From Cohnella sp. SGD-V74 (GTDB taxonomy: Bacteria > Bacillota > Bacilli > Paenibacillales > Paenibacillaceae): 64,000 nt of DNA. A program made the translations under genes and the position numbers. Of the stretch, positions 16,819-26,213 are shown one piece after another. The stretch spans positions 232,557 through 296,556 of the forward strand of contig NZ_PVYW01000008.1 in the NCBI RefSeq assembly GCF_003001675.1, written 5' to 3'. The notes beneath the pieces are model-generated. The model searched no databases, was not told the origin of the DNA, and worked only from the letters and a program-made list of their open reading frames with translations. How positions within the stretch are numbered: the stretch's first letter is position 1; each line of letters opens with the position of its first letter.

Positions 16819-18560
16819 ATGAGCGCACAGGAAACTACCATCAAATCCAAAGAAGAATTGATCGCAAAATGGAGCAAGCCGGAAGTGATCACCGGGTCGG
16901 AAATGCTGCTTCGCAGTCTGTTACTGGAGGGTGCGGAGTGCGTCTTCGGCTATCCGGGCGGCGCGGTGCTCTTCATCTACGACGCTATGCACGGCTTCGA
17001 CGATTTCCACCATCTGTTGACGAGGCACGAGCAGGGCGCTATTCACGCGGCGGACGGCTACGCCCGTTCCACCGGCAAAGTCGGCGTCTGCATCGCGACT
17101 TCCGGCCCGGGGGCGACAAACCTGGTCACGGGCATCGCGACCGCGTACATGGATTCGGTGCCGCTGGTCGTCATTACGGGCAACGTAGCGACGCATTTGA
17201 TCGGAACGGACGCTTTCCAGGAAGCGGATATCGTCGGCATCACGATGCCGATCACGAAGCACAGCTATCTCGTGCGCAAGGCGGAGGATCTGCCCCGCAT
17301 CATTCACGAAGCGTTCCATATTGCCAACAGCGGACGCAAAGGTCCGGTGCTCATCGATATTCCTAAGGACGTGTCGGCCGAGAAGACGCTGTTCCAGCCG
17401 GTATCCGGCGTGCAGCTTCGCGGGTACAACCCGACGGTCCAACCGAACAAAAACCAGGTGGACAAATTGATCCGCGCGATCGAAAGCTCCGAAAAACCGG
17501 TCATTCTGGCGGGCGGCGGAGTCGTCTACTCCGGGGCGCACGAAGAACTGTACGAGTTCGTCACGAAGACGGGCATTCCGACGACGACGACGCTGCTCGG
17601 ATTGGGCGGCTTCCCGAGCGGCAACGAGCTGCACATGGGCATGCCCGGCATGCACGGCACGTGGACGGCGAATACGGCGATCCAGTCGGCGGATCTGCTG
17701 ATCAACATCGGCGCGCGCTTCGACGACCGCGTCACGGGCAAGCTGTCCGGCTTCGCGCCGAAAGCGAAGATCGTTCACATCGACATTGATCCGGCGGAGA
17801 TCGGCAAGAACGTGCCGACCGACATTCCGATCGTCGGCGACGTCAAGGCGGTGCTGCAGCAGGTGAACGCCCTTGTCAAACCTGCGGCGAAGGCGGACGC
17901 CTGGCGCAAGCAGATTCAGGAATGGAAGGCCGAGAAGCCTTATTCCTACGTGGATTCGGAGACGGAACTGAAGCCGCAATGGGTCGTCTCGATGATCCAC
18001 GAGACGACGCGCGGCGACGCGATCGTCACGACGGACGTCGGCCAGCATCAGATGTGGGCGGCGCAATACTACCCGTTTAACCAGCCGCGCTCATGGGTTA
18101 CCTCGGGCGGTCTCGGAACGATGGGCTTCGGCTTTCCGTCCGCGATCGGCGCCCAGATGGGCAACCCGGACAGAACGGTCGTCTCGATCAACGGCGACGG
18201 CGGCATGCAGATGTGCGCCCAGGAGCTGGCGATCTGCGCGATCAACAACATTCCGGTCAAAGTGGTCATCATCAACAACCAGGTGCTCGGAATGGTTCGC
18301 CAGTGGCAGGAACTGATCTACGACAACCGGTACAGCCACATCGATCTGGCCGGCAGTCCGGATTTCGTCAAGCTGGCGGAAGCTTACGGGGTGAAAGGCT
18401 ATCGCGCCGCGAACAAGGACGACGCCCTTCGCGTCTGGAAGGAAGCGCTCGAGCATCCGGGTCCGGCGGTCGTGGAGTTCGTCGTTCGCAAGCACGAAAA
18501 CGTCTATCCGATGGTTACCCAAGGTAGCACGATCGACCAGATGATCATGGGGGATGCCGA

Positions 18561-18564
<4 letters not shown>
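16819..18564 (+). CDS. ilvB: Acetolactate synthase large subunit
   Basis: The 581-residue enzyme condenses two pyruvates, or pyruvate and 2-ketobutyrate, in valine and isoleucine synthesis. The catalytic glutamate region TRHEQGAIHAADGYAR, the FAD/quinone-type middle domain and the TPP/Mg motif GDGGMQMCAQELA ending in NN are all present. The start is ATG 16819, seven bases after AAAGGAGG; an upstream in-frame TTG at 16801 lies before that site. It follows the T-box leader and overlaps ilvN by four bases. TPP, its cofactor, is made by the thi operon further along. Confidence 0.97.
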
Positions 18565-20194
<1,630 letters not shown>

Positions 20195-20217
20195 GACCAA
20201 CCGCCACGCGCGGATAC

Positions 20218-20248
20218 GAAACCCCGGCATGCGCTGCCGGGGTTTTTG
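20218..20248 (+). terminator. Terminator after ilvC
   Basis: AAACCCCGGCA pairs with TGCCGGGGTTT around a 4-base loop and continues into T-runs. leuA has its own promoter just downstream, so ilv and leu genes are separate transcription units. Confidence 0.85.
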
Positions 20249-20269
20249 TTAAATAACGACAGACGGTGT

Positions 20270-20277
20270 GCTATAAT
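20270..20277 (+). promoter_or_regulatory. Extended -10 promoter of leuA
   Basis: TATAAT at 20272-20277 is preceded by TGC, forming an extended -10 element. No strong -35 hexamer is visible at 17 bp. It lies between the ilvC terminator and leuA. Confidence 0.5.
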
Positions 20278-20326
20278 TTGAAGATAGCTCAGATTTGCTT
20301 CAGGAGGTGCGGGTAATTCCCCCGAC

Positions 20327-21877
20327 ATGAGAAAAATTTATATTTTCGACACGACGCTTCGCGACGGAGAGCAGTCTCCGGGCGTGAACTTGAACACTCA
20401 AGAGAAGGTAGAGATCGCGCTGCAGCTCGAGAAGCTGGGCGTCGACCGCATTGAGGCCGGTTTCCCCGCGGCTTCTCCAGGCGACCTGGCGGCGGTCAAC
20501 GCCGTGGCGAAAGCGGTCAAGAACGCCACCGTCATCGGCCTTGCCCGTTCGCGGGAGCAGGATATCGACGCCGTGAAGGAAGCGCTTAAAGGCGCGGAAG
20601 ACCCGGGCATCCATCTGTTCCTGGCCACTTCCCCGATTCACCGCCAGCACAAGCTGCGGATGGATAAGGATCAGGTCCTGGAGACGGCGGATCGGGCGAT
20701 TCGCTATGCCAAGCAATATTTCGACAAAATCGAATTTTCTCCCGAAGACGCGGGCCGCACCGAACTGGACTATCTGTGCCAGGTTACGGAAATGGCGATC
20801 AACGCCGGGGCGACCGTCGTCAACATTCCGGACACGGTCGGCTACATGACGCCTCAGGAGTTCGGCAACATCTTCAAAGTGCTGAAGGAGAAGGTGCCGG
20901 GAATCGAGCGCATTCAGCTGTCCGCCCACTGCCATGACGATCTCGGCATGGCGACCGCGAACGCGCTGGCCGCGATTCTGAACGGAGCCGACCAGGTGGA
21001 AGGCACGATCAACGGCATCGGCGAACGCGCCGGCAACACCTCGCTGGAGGAAGTGGCCCTGACGCTGGCGACGCGCGCGGAGTTCTTCCAGGCGACGACG
21101 ACGCTGAACCTGAAGGAGATCGCGCGCACGAGCCGCCTCGTCAGCAAGCTGACCGGCATGGTCGTGCCGGGCAACAAGGCGATCGTCGGCGCGAACGCGT
21201 TCGCGCACGAGTCCGGCATTCACCAGGACGGCGTGCTGAAGGAGAAGACGACGTACGAGATTATCTCGCCGGAGACGATCGGCCTGCGCGACAGCAAGCT
21301 GGTGCTCGGCAAGCACTCCGGACGCCACGCGTTCCGCGAGAAGCTGATCGATCTCGGCTACGAGCAGTTGACGGAGGATCAAGTGAACGCCGCGTTCGGC
21401 AAGTTCAAGGATCTTGCCGACCGCAAGAAGAACGTCAGCGATGAGGACATTCGCGCGCTGCTCGAAGAGAAGCTCGTCGAGACGCCGGAAGTGTTCGCGC
21501 TGGAGAAGCTGGTCGTGTCGTTCGACAGCCATGCGACTCCGACGGCGACGGTTACGCTGAAGACGCAGCAAGGCATCGTGAAGAAGGAGTCCGAGGGCAA
21601 CGGCTCGGTCGACGCGATCTATCAGGCGATCGACGCGCTGACCGGCGAGACGGTCGAATTGGACGATTACACGATCAAGTCGGTCACGGACGGAACGGAC
21701 GCGCTGGGCGAAGTCCACGTCGTTCTGAAGCAAGGGGATACGTCCGCCCAAGGACGCGGAGTCAGCACGGACATTCTGGAAGCGAGCGCACGGGCCTACG
21801 TGGACGCGCTGAACAGGCTCATCGACAAACGCAACGCGCCTGCGCGCAACAAGCGCGACAACGTCACTCTGATCTAA
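20327..21877 (+). CDS. leuA: 2-isopropylmalate synthase
   Basis: The 516-residue enzyme condenses 2-ketoisovalerate with acetyl-CoA, the first committed step to leucine. The DRE-TIM signature FDTTLRDGEQSPG is at the N-terminus, metal histidines are in LSAHCHDDLG, and a C-terminal LeuA allosteric domain (about 390-505) should bind leucine. AGGAGGTG lies about 17 bases before the ATG, farther than usual; no in-frame alternative start lies nearer. The short GGG/CCC pairing in between could close the distance, but that is speculative. Confidence 0.96.
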   Translation: MRKIYIFDTTLRDGEQSPGVNLNTQEKVEIALQLEKLGVDRIEAGFPAASPGDLAAVNAVAKAVKNATVIGLARSREQDIDAVKEALKGAEDPGIHLFLATSPIHRQHKLRMDKDQVLETADRAIRYAKQYFDKIEFSPEDAGRTELDYLCQVTEMAINAGATVVNIPDTVGYMTPQEFGNIFKVLKEKVPGIERIQLSAHCHDDLGMATANALAAILNGADQVEGTINGIGERAGNTSLEEVALTLATRAEFFQATTTLNLKEIARTSRLVSKLTGMVVPGNKAIVGANAFAHESGIHQDGVLKEKTTYEIISPETIGLRDSKLVLGKHSGRHAFREKLIDLGYEQLTEDQVNAAFGKFKDLADRKKNVSDEDIRALLEEKLVETPEVFALEKLVVSFDSHATPTATVTLKTQQGIVKKESEGNGSVDAIYQAIDALTGETVELDDYTIKSVTDGTDALGEVHVVLKQGDTSAQGRGVSTDILEASARAYVDALNRLIDKRNAPARNKRDNVTLI

Positions 21878-21896
21878 CAGAAATGGGGAGCTTCGG

Positions 21897-23093
21897 ATGA
21901 ACTATCGGTATTCCAAAAGGCTCGACTCCTTCTCCTCGTCGGCGGTTCGGGAAATTCTGAAGCTGACGCAGAGAAAATCGATTATCTCCTTCGCGGGCGG
22001 ACTGCCCGCGGAGGAGCATTTTCCGGTCGCGGCGATCGGGGAAGCGTTCGAGCGGGTGCTGGCGGCGGGCAACAAGGCGCTGCAGTACGGCTTGACGGAG
22101 GGCTATCTCCCGCTTCGCGAGAGCATCTGCAAGTGGATGGAGCCTAAAGGCGTAACGATTACGCCGGACGATCTGCTCATCACGACCGGCTCGCAGCAAG
22201 CGATCGATCTGCTGACGCGGATCTACATCGACCCGGGCGACGTCATCCTGGTCGAGAAGCCGACCTATCTGTCGGCGCTGCAGGTGTTCCGCTCGTACGG
22301 CGCAACGCTCGTCTCCGTCGAAGCCGACGAGGACGGCATGGTGCTGGACGATCTGGCAGCCAAGCTGAAGGAGCATTCGCCCAAGCTCGTATACGTCATC
22401 CCGACGTTCTCCAACCCGACGGGCAAGGCGTGGAGCCTGGAGCGCCGTAAGGGCGTGCTGGAGCTGTGCCGCGCGAGCGACGCGCTCATTCTCGAGGACG
22501 ATCCGTACGGCGAGTTGAAATTCGGCGACGCATCCGTGACTTATCCTTCTTTATTTTCGCTGGATGAGCATCCGCAAGGCTCGTGCGTCGTCTACACGAG
22601 CACGTTCTCCAAGACGGTCGCTCCGGCGCTGCGCACCGGCTGGGTCATGGCCGATCCGGAAGTGATCCGCCATCTGGCCCGCGCCAAGCAGGCCGCGGAC
22701 TTGCATTCCAGTTCTCTCGACCAGCAAGCGCTGCATCAGCTGATCGAGCACTTCGATCTCGCGGGCCACATCGAGTTCGTTCGCAAGGAATACGAAGCGC
22801 GCATGCGCCAGATGGCCGAGCTGCTGTCGCAGCAGCAATGGCCGGGCGTGACATGGAACGAGCCGAAGGGCGGCATGTTCTTCTGGCTGGAGCTGCCGGA
22901 GTCGATAGACACCGGGGAACTGCTCAAGACGGCCGTCGACCTGGGCGTAGCGTTCGTGCCGGGCGTCTCCTTCTTCGCGGACGGCTCGGGCCGCAACACG
23001 ATGCGGCTCAACTTCACGCACACCGACTTCGAAGGCACGGTCGCAGGCATGAAGCGCCTCAATCAGGCGATGGAGAGCGTATTGGTGAAGTAG
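21897..23093 (+). CDS. PLP-dependent fold-I aminotransferase (2-aminoadipate/LysN-like)
   Basis: The 398-residue protein begins with SSSAVREILKLTQ and ISFAGGLPA, typical of the aminotransferase class I/II group that includes LysN, ARO8-like enzymes and MocR C-domains. There is no DNA-binding domain. The PLP lysine is K239 in STFSKTVAPALRTGW. It starts 19 bases after leuA with GGGGAG upstream, so it is co-transcribed. Position suggests it could transaminate ketoleucine or related branched-chain keto acids, but this is inferred; 2-aminoadipate or aromatic substrates are equally possible. Confidence 0.85.
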   Translation: MNYRYSKRLDSFSSSAVREILKLTQRKSIISFAGGLPAEEHFPVAAIGEAFERVLAAGNKALQYGLTEGYLPLRESICKWMEPKGVTITPDDLLITTGSQQAIDLLTRIYIDPGDVILVEKPTYLSALQVFRSYGATLVSVEADEDGMVLDDLAAKLKEHSPKLVYVIPTFSNPTGKAWSLERRKGVLELCRASDALILEDDPYGELKFGDASVTYPSLFSLDEHPQGSCVVYTSTFSKTVAPALRTGWVMADPEVIRHLARAKQAADLHSSSLDQQALHQLIEHFDLAGHIEFVRKEYEARMRQMAELLSQQQWPGVTWNEPKGGMFFWLELPESIDTGELLKTAVDLGVAFVPGVSFFADGSGRNTMRLNFTHTDFEGTVAGMKRLNQAMESVLVK

Positions 23094-23260
23094 GACGATC
23101 AGGCATCAGGCGCTGAAGAGCATATTGGTTGAGCAGGGCGATCAGGCGTCAGGCTGATGGAGCGCATTGGTGGAATAGGGCGATCAGGCGCTGAAGAGTG
23201 CATTGGTGGAATAGGGCGATCAGACGCTGAAGAGCATATTGGTTGAAGTAGGACGACGCG
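23065..23260. repeat. Degenerate tandem copies of the aminotransferase gene end
   Basis: The last ~30 bases of the aminotransferase gene plus its stop codon (23065-23100; gagagcgtattggt, aagtagga, cgatcagg) recur about four more times up to 23260 at roughly 36-43-bp spacing, with drift. No reading frame runs through the copies. Confidence 0.75.
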
Positions 23261-23347
23261 TCTCCGGCCTAACCGAGATCGGTTAGGCCGGCTTGGCGCT
23301 CTTTTTACGCTATCCCCTTGGATCAGGGGGCGGTCCATTGGACGAGG

Positions 23348-23775
23348 GACACCGTAATAAGCCCGTCCGGCGAGCCTAGGGGTCCTGCCGTAGACGGAGA
23401 CACCGTAATAAGCCCGCCCGGCGAGCTTAAGGGGCCCGCTGTGGATGGGGACACCGTAATAAGCCCGCCCGGCGAGCTTAGGGGTCCCGACGTAGACGGG
23501 GACACGGCAATAAGCCCGCCCGGCGAGCTTAGGGGTCCCGCCGTAGACGGAGACACGGCAATAAGCCCGTCCGGCGAGCTAGGGGTCCTGCCGTAGACGG
23601 AGACACGGCAATAAGCCCGTCCGGCGAGCTTAGGGGTCCCGCCGTGGACGGAGACACCGTAATAAGCCCGCCCGGCGAGCTTAAGGGTCCCGCTGTGGAT
23701 GGGGACACCGTAATAAGCTCGTCCGGCGAGCTTAGGGGTCCCGCCGTAGATGGGGACCAGGTAATAAGCTCGCAC
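23348..23775. repeat. Intergenic tandem array B, about 8.4 copies of a 51-bp unit
   Basis: Units start at 23348, 23399, 23450, 23501, 23552, 23602, 23653 and 23704, and a partial one at 23755. All are 51 bp except the fifth, which has lost one base. That shift breaks any plus-strand frame and argues against coding. Each unit contains TAAGC and GCTTA arms followed by GGGG; in the eighth unit the palindrome is perfect (TAAGCTCG with CGAGCTTA around five bases). The architecture matches array A at 4690-4920 although the sequence differs. Confidence 0.9.
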
Positions 23776-23849
23776 GCCGCGAACTCCAAATAGGCATTGC
23801 CTATAGAAACGATAGTTATTATATATTTTCATTCGCGGACGAAGTGTAC

Positions 23850-23872
23850 TACAATTGAGAGAAAGTCTCAAT
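23850..23872 (+). promoter_or_regulatory. leuB promoter -10 box and adjoining palindrome
   Basis: A TACAAT hexamer (23850-23855) is followed immediately by ATTGAGA, five bases, then TCTCAAT (23854-23872), a perfect 7-bp inverted repeat at the likely transcription start. It could be an operator or a 5' mRNA hairpin. The -35 region is weak. Confidence 0.45.
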
Positions 23873-23906
23873 GGACAATAACCTACAGGTGGAGTGGATA
23901 CGACAG

Positions 23907-24986
23907 ATGTCAGAAGTTAAAAAAATCGCCGTCATCGCCGGAGACGGCATCGGCCCCGAAGTCGTCGCGGAAGCGATCAAAGTGATGAAGAAGACGGAGG
24001 AGCTGTTCGGCTACAAGTTCGAATTCCAGCACGGCCTGTTCGGCGGCATCGCCATCGACGAGAAGGGTACTCCCCTTCCGCAGGAGACGCTGGAAATTTG
24101 CCAAAACTCCGACGCTGTGCTGCTCGGAGCGGTAGGCGGCCCGAAATGGGACAACAACTCGAAGGAGCTCCGTCCGGAGACCGGACTGCTCGGCATTCGC
24201 AAAGCGCTCGGCCTGTTCTCCAACATTCGTCCGGCGGTCGTGTTCGATTGCCTGAAGGATGCCTCCACGTTGAAGCCGGAAGTGCTGGAAGGCACCGACC
24301 TGATCGTCGTTCGCGAGCTGACGGGCGGCATCTACTTCGGCGAGAAGTTCCGCCGCGACGGCGCGCAAGGTCAGGAAGCGGTCGACACCTGCGTCTATAA
24401 CGTAACGGAAATCGAGCGCATCGTTCGCCAAGCGTTCGAAGTGGCTCAGAAGCGCAGCAAGCGTCTGGCTTCCGTCGATAAAGCGAACGTACTGGAGACG
24501 TCCCGCCTGTGGAGAGAGACGGTTAACCGCATCGCTCCGGAATATCCGGACGTCGAGCTGGAGCACGTGCTCGTCGACAACTGCGCGATGCAGTTGCTGC
24601 GCCGTCCGTCGAGCTTCGACGTCATCGTGACGGAAAACATGTTCGGCGACATTCTGAGCGACGAAGCGGCGATGCTGACCGGCTCGATCGGCATGCTGTC
24701 GTCGGCATCGCTGGGCGAAGGCAGCTTCGGTCTGTACGAGCCGGTGCACGGCTCCGCTCCGGATATTGCCGGCCAAGGCATCGCCAACCCGATCGCGACG
24801 ATTCTGTCCGTCGCGCTCATGTTCCGCTTGACGTTCGGCTATGAGGACGCTGCGACCGCGATCGAGACGGCTGTCAAAAACGTGCTCGACGCCGGACACC
24901 GCACCGGAGACATCGCGACCGACAAGAGCAGCGCGATCGGCACGACCGCCATGGGCGATCTGATCGTCGCGGCATTGGCCAGGTAA
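23907..24986 (+). CDS. leuB: 3-isopropylmalate dehydrogenase
   Basis: The 359-residue enzyme oxidatively decarboxylates 3-isopropylmalate. [12 protein letters not shown] at the start, the substrate arginines in the [16 protein letters not shown] region, catalytic Tyr/Lys in the [11 protein letters not shown] and SVDKANVLE segments, and [12 protein letters not shown] are all present. I chose ATG 23907 because it fits the family start; an ATG at 23871 lies in the operator palindrome and has no good ribosome site. The gene is separated from the aminotransferase by about 800 bp of repeats and has its own promoter. leuC and leuD are not adjacent. Confidence 0.95.
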   Translation: MSEVKKIAVIAGDGIGPEVVAEAIKVMKKTEELFGYKFEFQHGLFGGIAIDEKGTPLPQETLEICQNSDAVLLGAVGGPKWDNNSKELRPETGLLGIRKALGLFSNIRPAVVFDCLKDASTLKPEVLEGTDLIVVRELTGGIYFGEKFRRDGAQGQEAVDTCVYNVTEIERIVRQAFEVAQKRSKRLASVDKANVLETSRLWRETVNRIAPEYPDVELEHVLVDNCAMQLLRRPSSFDVIVTENMFGDILSDEAAMLTGSIGMLSSASLGEGSFGLYEPVHGSAPDIAGQGIANPIATILSVALMFRLTFGYEDAATAIETAVKNVLDAGHRTGDIATDKSSAIGTTAMGDLIVAALAR

Positions 24987-25020
24987 TCGAAGACCGCCCG
25001 AACGAGGGCGATCGTCATAG

Positions 25021-25055
25021 AAACTCCCCGGGGCAAGCGCCCCGGGGAGTTTTTA
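25021..25055. terminator. Terminator after leuB
   Basis: AAACTCCCCGGGGC pairs with GCCCCGGGGAGTTT around a short loop and ends in T-runs. Its near-perfect symmetry would allow action in both directions. Confidence 0.9.
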
Positions 25056-25155
25056 ACCTCGCGTCCTCATTTTCCGGCAGGAATTGTGTTCATGTGTAGA
25101 GAATATAGTGAGAAGAATAAGGGATACCGATTTAGCGATTCAGGGAGGGAAGGCG

Positions 25156-25581
25156 ATGAGCTTTTGCTGTGGAGCTAGCATGATCGGGACGAAAGGGACG
25201 CTGAAGCATTACCGGACGAGAATCCATAACGTGCCGATTTTGTTTTGTCCCGTATGCCATCGGGTCGAAGTCCACTACTTGGTGGAGAACGAATACGAAA
25301 TTTTGGCCGAATATGCGCATGGCGACGGAGCATCTGAAGTCGACTTCCAGGATTACGTCGATGAATCGGATAAAGCGCTGCACGAAAATTGCGTGAACAA
25401 CGAAGAGGAAGATCCGATGGCGATCGTGCAAAATCAGATCGACATGTCTCTCGATCTGCTGACCTTCGCCAAGGAGCTTGGCGATACGGAATGGCAGCAG
25501 CAGTTGAAGAAGCGTCTGATCGTCCTCAGCCAACGGCGCCACAAGCTTAAGCTGAAGCGCGCGCCGGGCGGAGCGGTCTAG
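25156..25581 (+). CDS. Hypothetical zinc-ribbon-like protein
   Basis: The 141-residue protein starts MSFCCGASMIG and carries LFCPVCHRVEVHY, so two cysteine pairs could bind one zinc as in YgiT-type fingers. The rest is acidic and then basic-helical (QLKKRLIVLSQRRHKLKLKR). I do not recognise a named family with a known role. ATG 25156 has GGGAGG seven bases upstream and a clear terminator follows, so it is a stand-alone gene. A regulatory role is possible but is not shown. Confidence 0.65.
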   Translation: MSFCCGASMIGTKGTLKHYRTRIHNVPILFCPVCHRVEVHYLVENEYEILAEYAHGDGASEVDFQDYVDESDKALHENCVNNEEEDPMAIVQNQIDMSLDLLTFAKELGDTEWQQQLKKRLIVLSQRRHKLKLKRAPGGAV

Positions 25582-25608
25582 GCAATGCGATAGAAACGGA
25601 ACAGGTTC

Positions 25609-25656
25609 GGAGCTGTCCGGCGGATCGTGCGATCATGCCGGGACGCTCCTTTTTTT
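25609..25656 (+). terminator. Terminator after the zinc-ribbon-like gene
   Basis: GGAGCTGTCCGGC pairs with GCCGGGACGCTCC over a 16-base loop and ends in TTTTTTT. Confidence 0.75.
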
Positions 25657-25667
25657 CTACCACTGCT

Positions 25668-25711
25668 CAATTGACATACAGCCTTCGCCAGATCCTAGGG
25701 CGTGTAAGCAA
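25668..25711. repeat. Dispersed repeat flank shared with 4643-4687
   Basis: This stretch has caattgac, tacag, gccagatc and gtaag in the same order as 4643-4687. Its right end runs into the left arm of the palindromic element that starts at 25695. Confidence 0.5.
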
Positions 25712-25852
25712 ACCCGCTCAGGGGCATCTATCACCGCCCCTGCTTCGTCACTTTTGCTTGGCGTACCTCCGGTACGCCTTCACAAAAGTTCCTTGCATGG
25801 AACGAAAATTCGGCAATATCTGCTTTCCTCGGAGGTTGCATACACGCCCTAG
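25695..25852. repeat. 158-bp element with terminal inverted repeats and nested hairpins
   Basis: The ends are CTAGGGCGTGTAAGCAA on the left and, inverted, CTAGGGCGTGTATGCAA on the right. Inside are a GGGGC/GCCCC hairpin and a long stem made of ACTTTTG, GGCGTAC, a 4-base loop, GTACGCC and CAAAAGT. No gene is present. It resembles a small palindromic mobile or MITE-like element, though no target-site duplication is evident. Confidence 0.6.
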
Positions 25853-25869
25853 TCTGGAGTGCCGATGTG

Positions 25870-25995
25870 CGATTCTTTAGAACAACACCTCTAGTTTGAG
25901 CACCATGGGGGAGACGTTACACGATTTCTTAGAACAACGCCCTCCGTTCGACCGCCAATCGGGAGACGTTAAGCGACTATTTAGAACAACTCGCT
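25870..25995. repeat. Degenerate 52-bp tandem repeat, about 2.3 copies
   Basis: The words cga-t-tt-agaacaac recur at 25870, 25922 and 25974, and gggagacgtta precedes the second and third. The spacing is 52 bp each time. The remaining 25582-26213 gap contains no gene I can support. Confidence 0.6.
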
Positions 25996-26213
25996 TGGCG
26001 AAGAACTTCAATGTTACGAGTCCATGTACGCGAATTGGTCAGCCGTAGTTTTTTGGCGGATTTATTCGACAAAAGTCGCATGACTTCGGTCCGTATGCGT
26101 TCGTCACGACTCGACAACTTCTTCGGTTGACATCCGCGATCGTTAATAGATATGATTTGGTTAATTTGAAGCGGCGGGGTCTGAGACTGCTCTGGCAATG
26201 GAGGGTTCTCGAT

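Noticed and set aside
23318..23871. Repeat proteins of about 90 and 180 residues across array B
   Set aside because: The 50-bp fifth unit shifts the frame, and no start with a ribosome site precedes them.
25695..25852. CRISPR or rRNA-like structure in the repeat-rich gap
   Set aside because: The repeats are inverted rather than evenly spaced direct repeats with unique spacers, and no cas gene is present.
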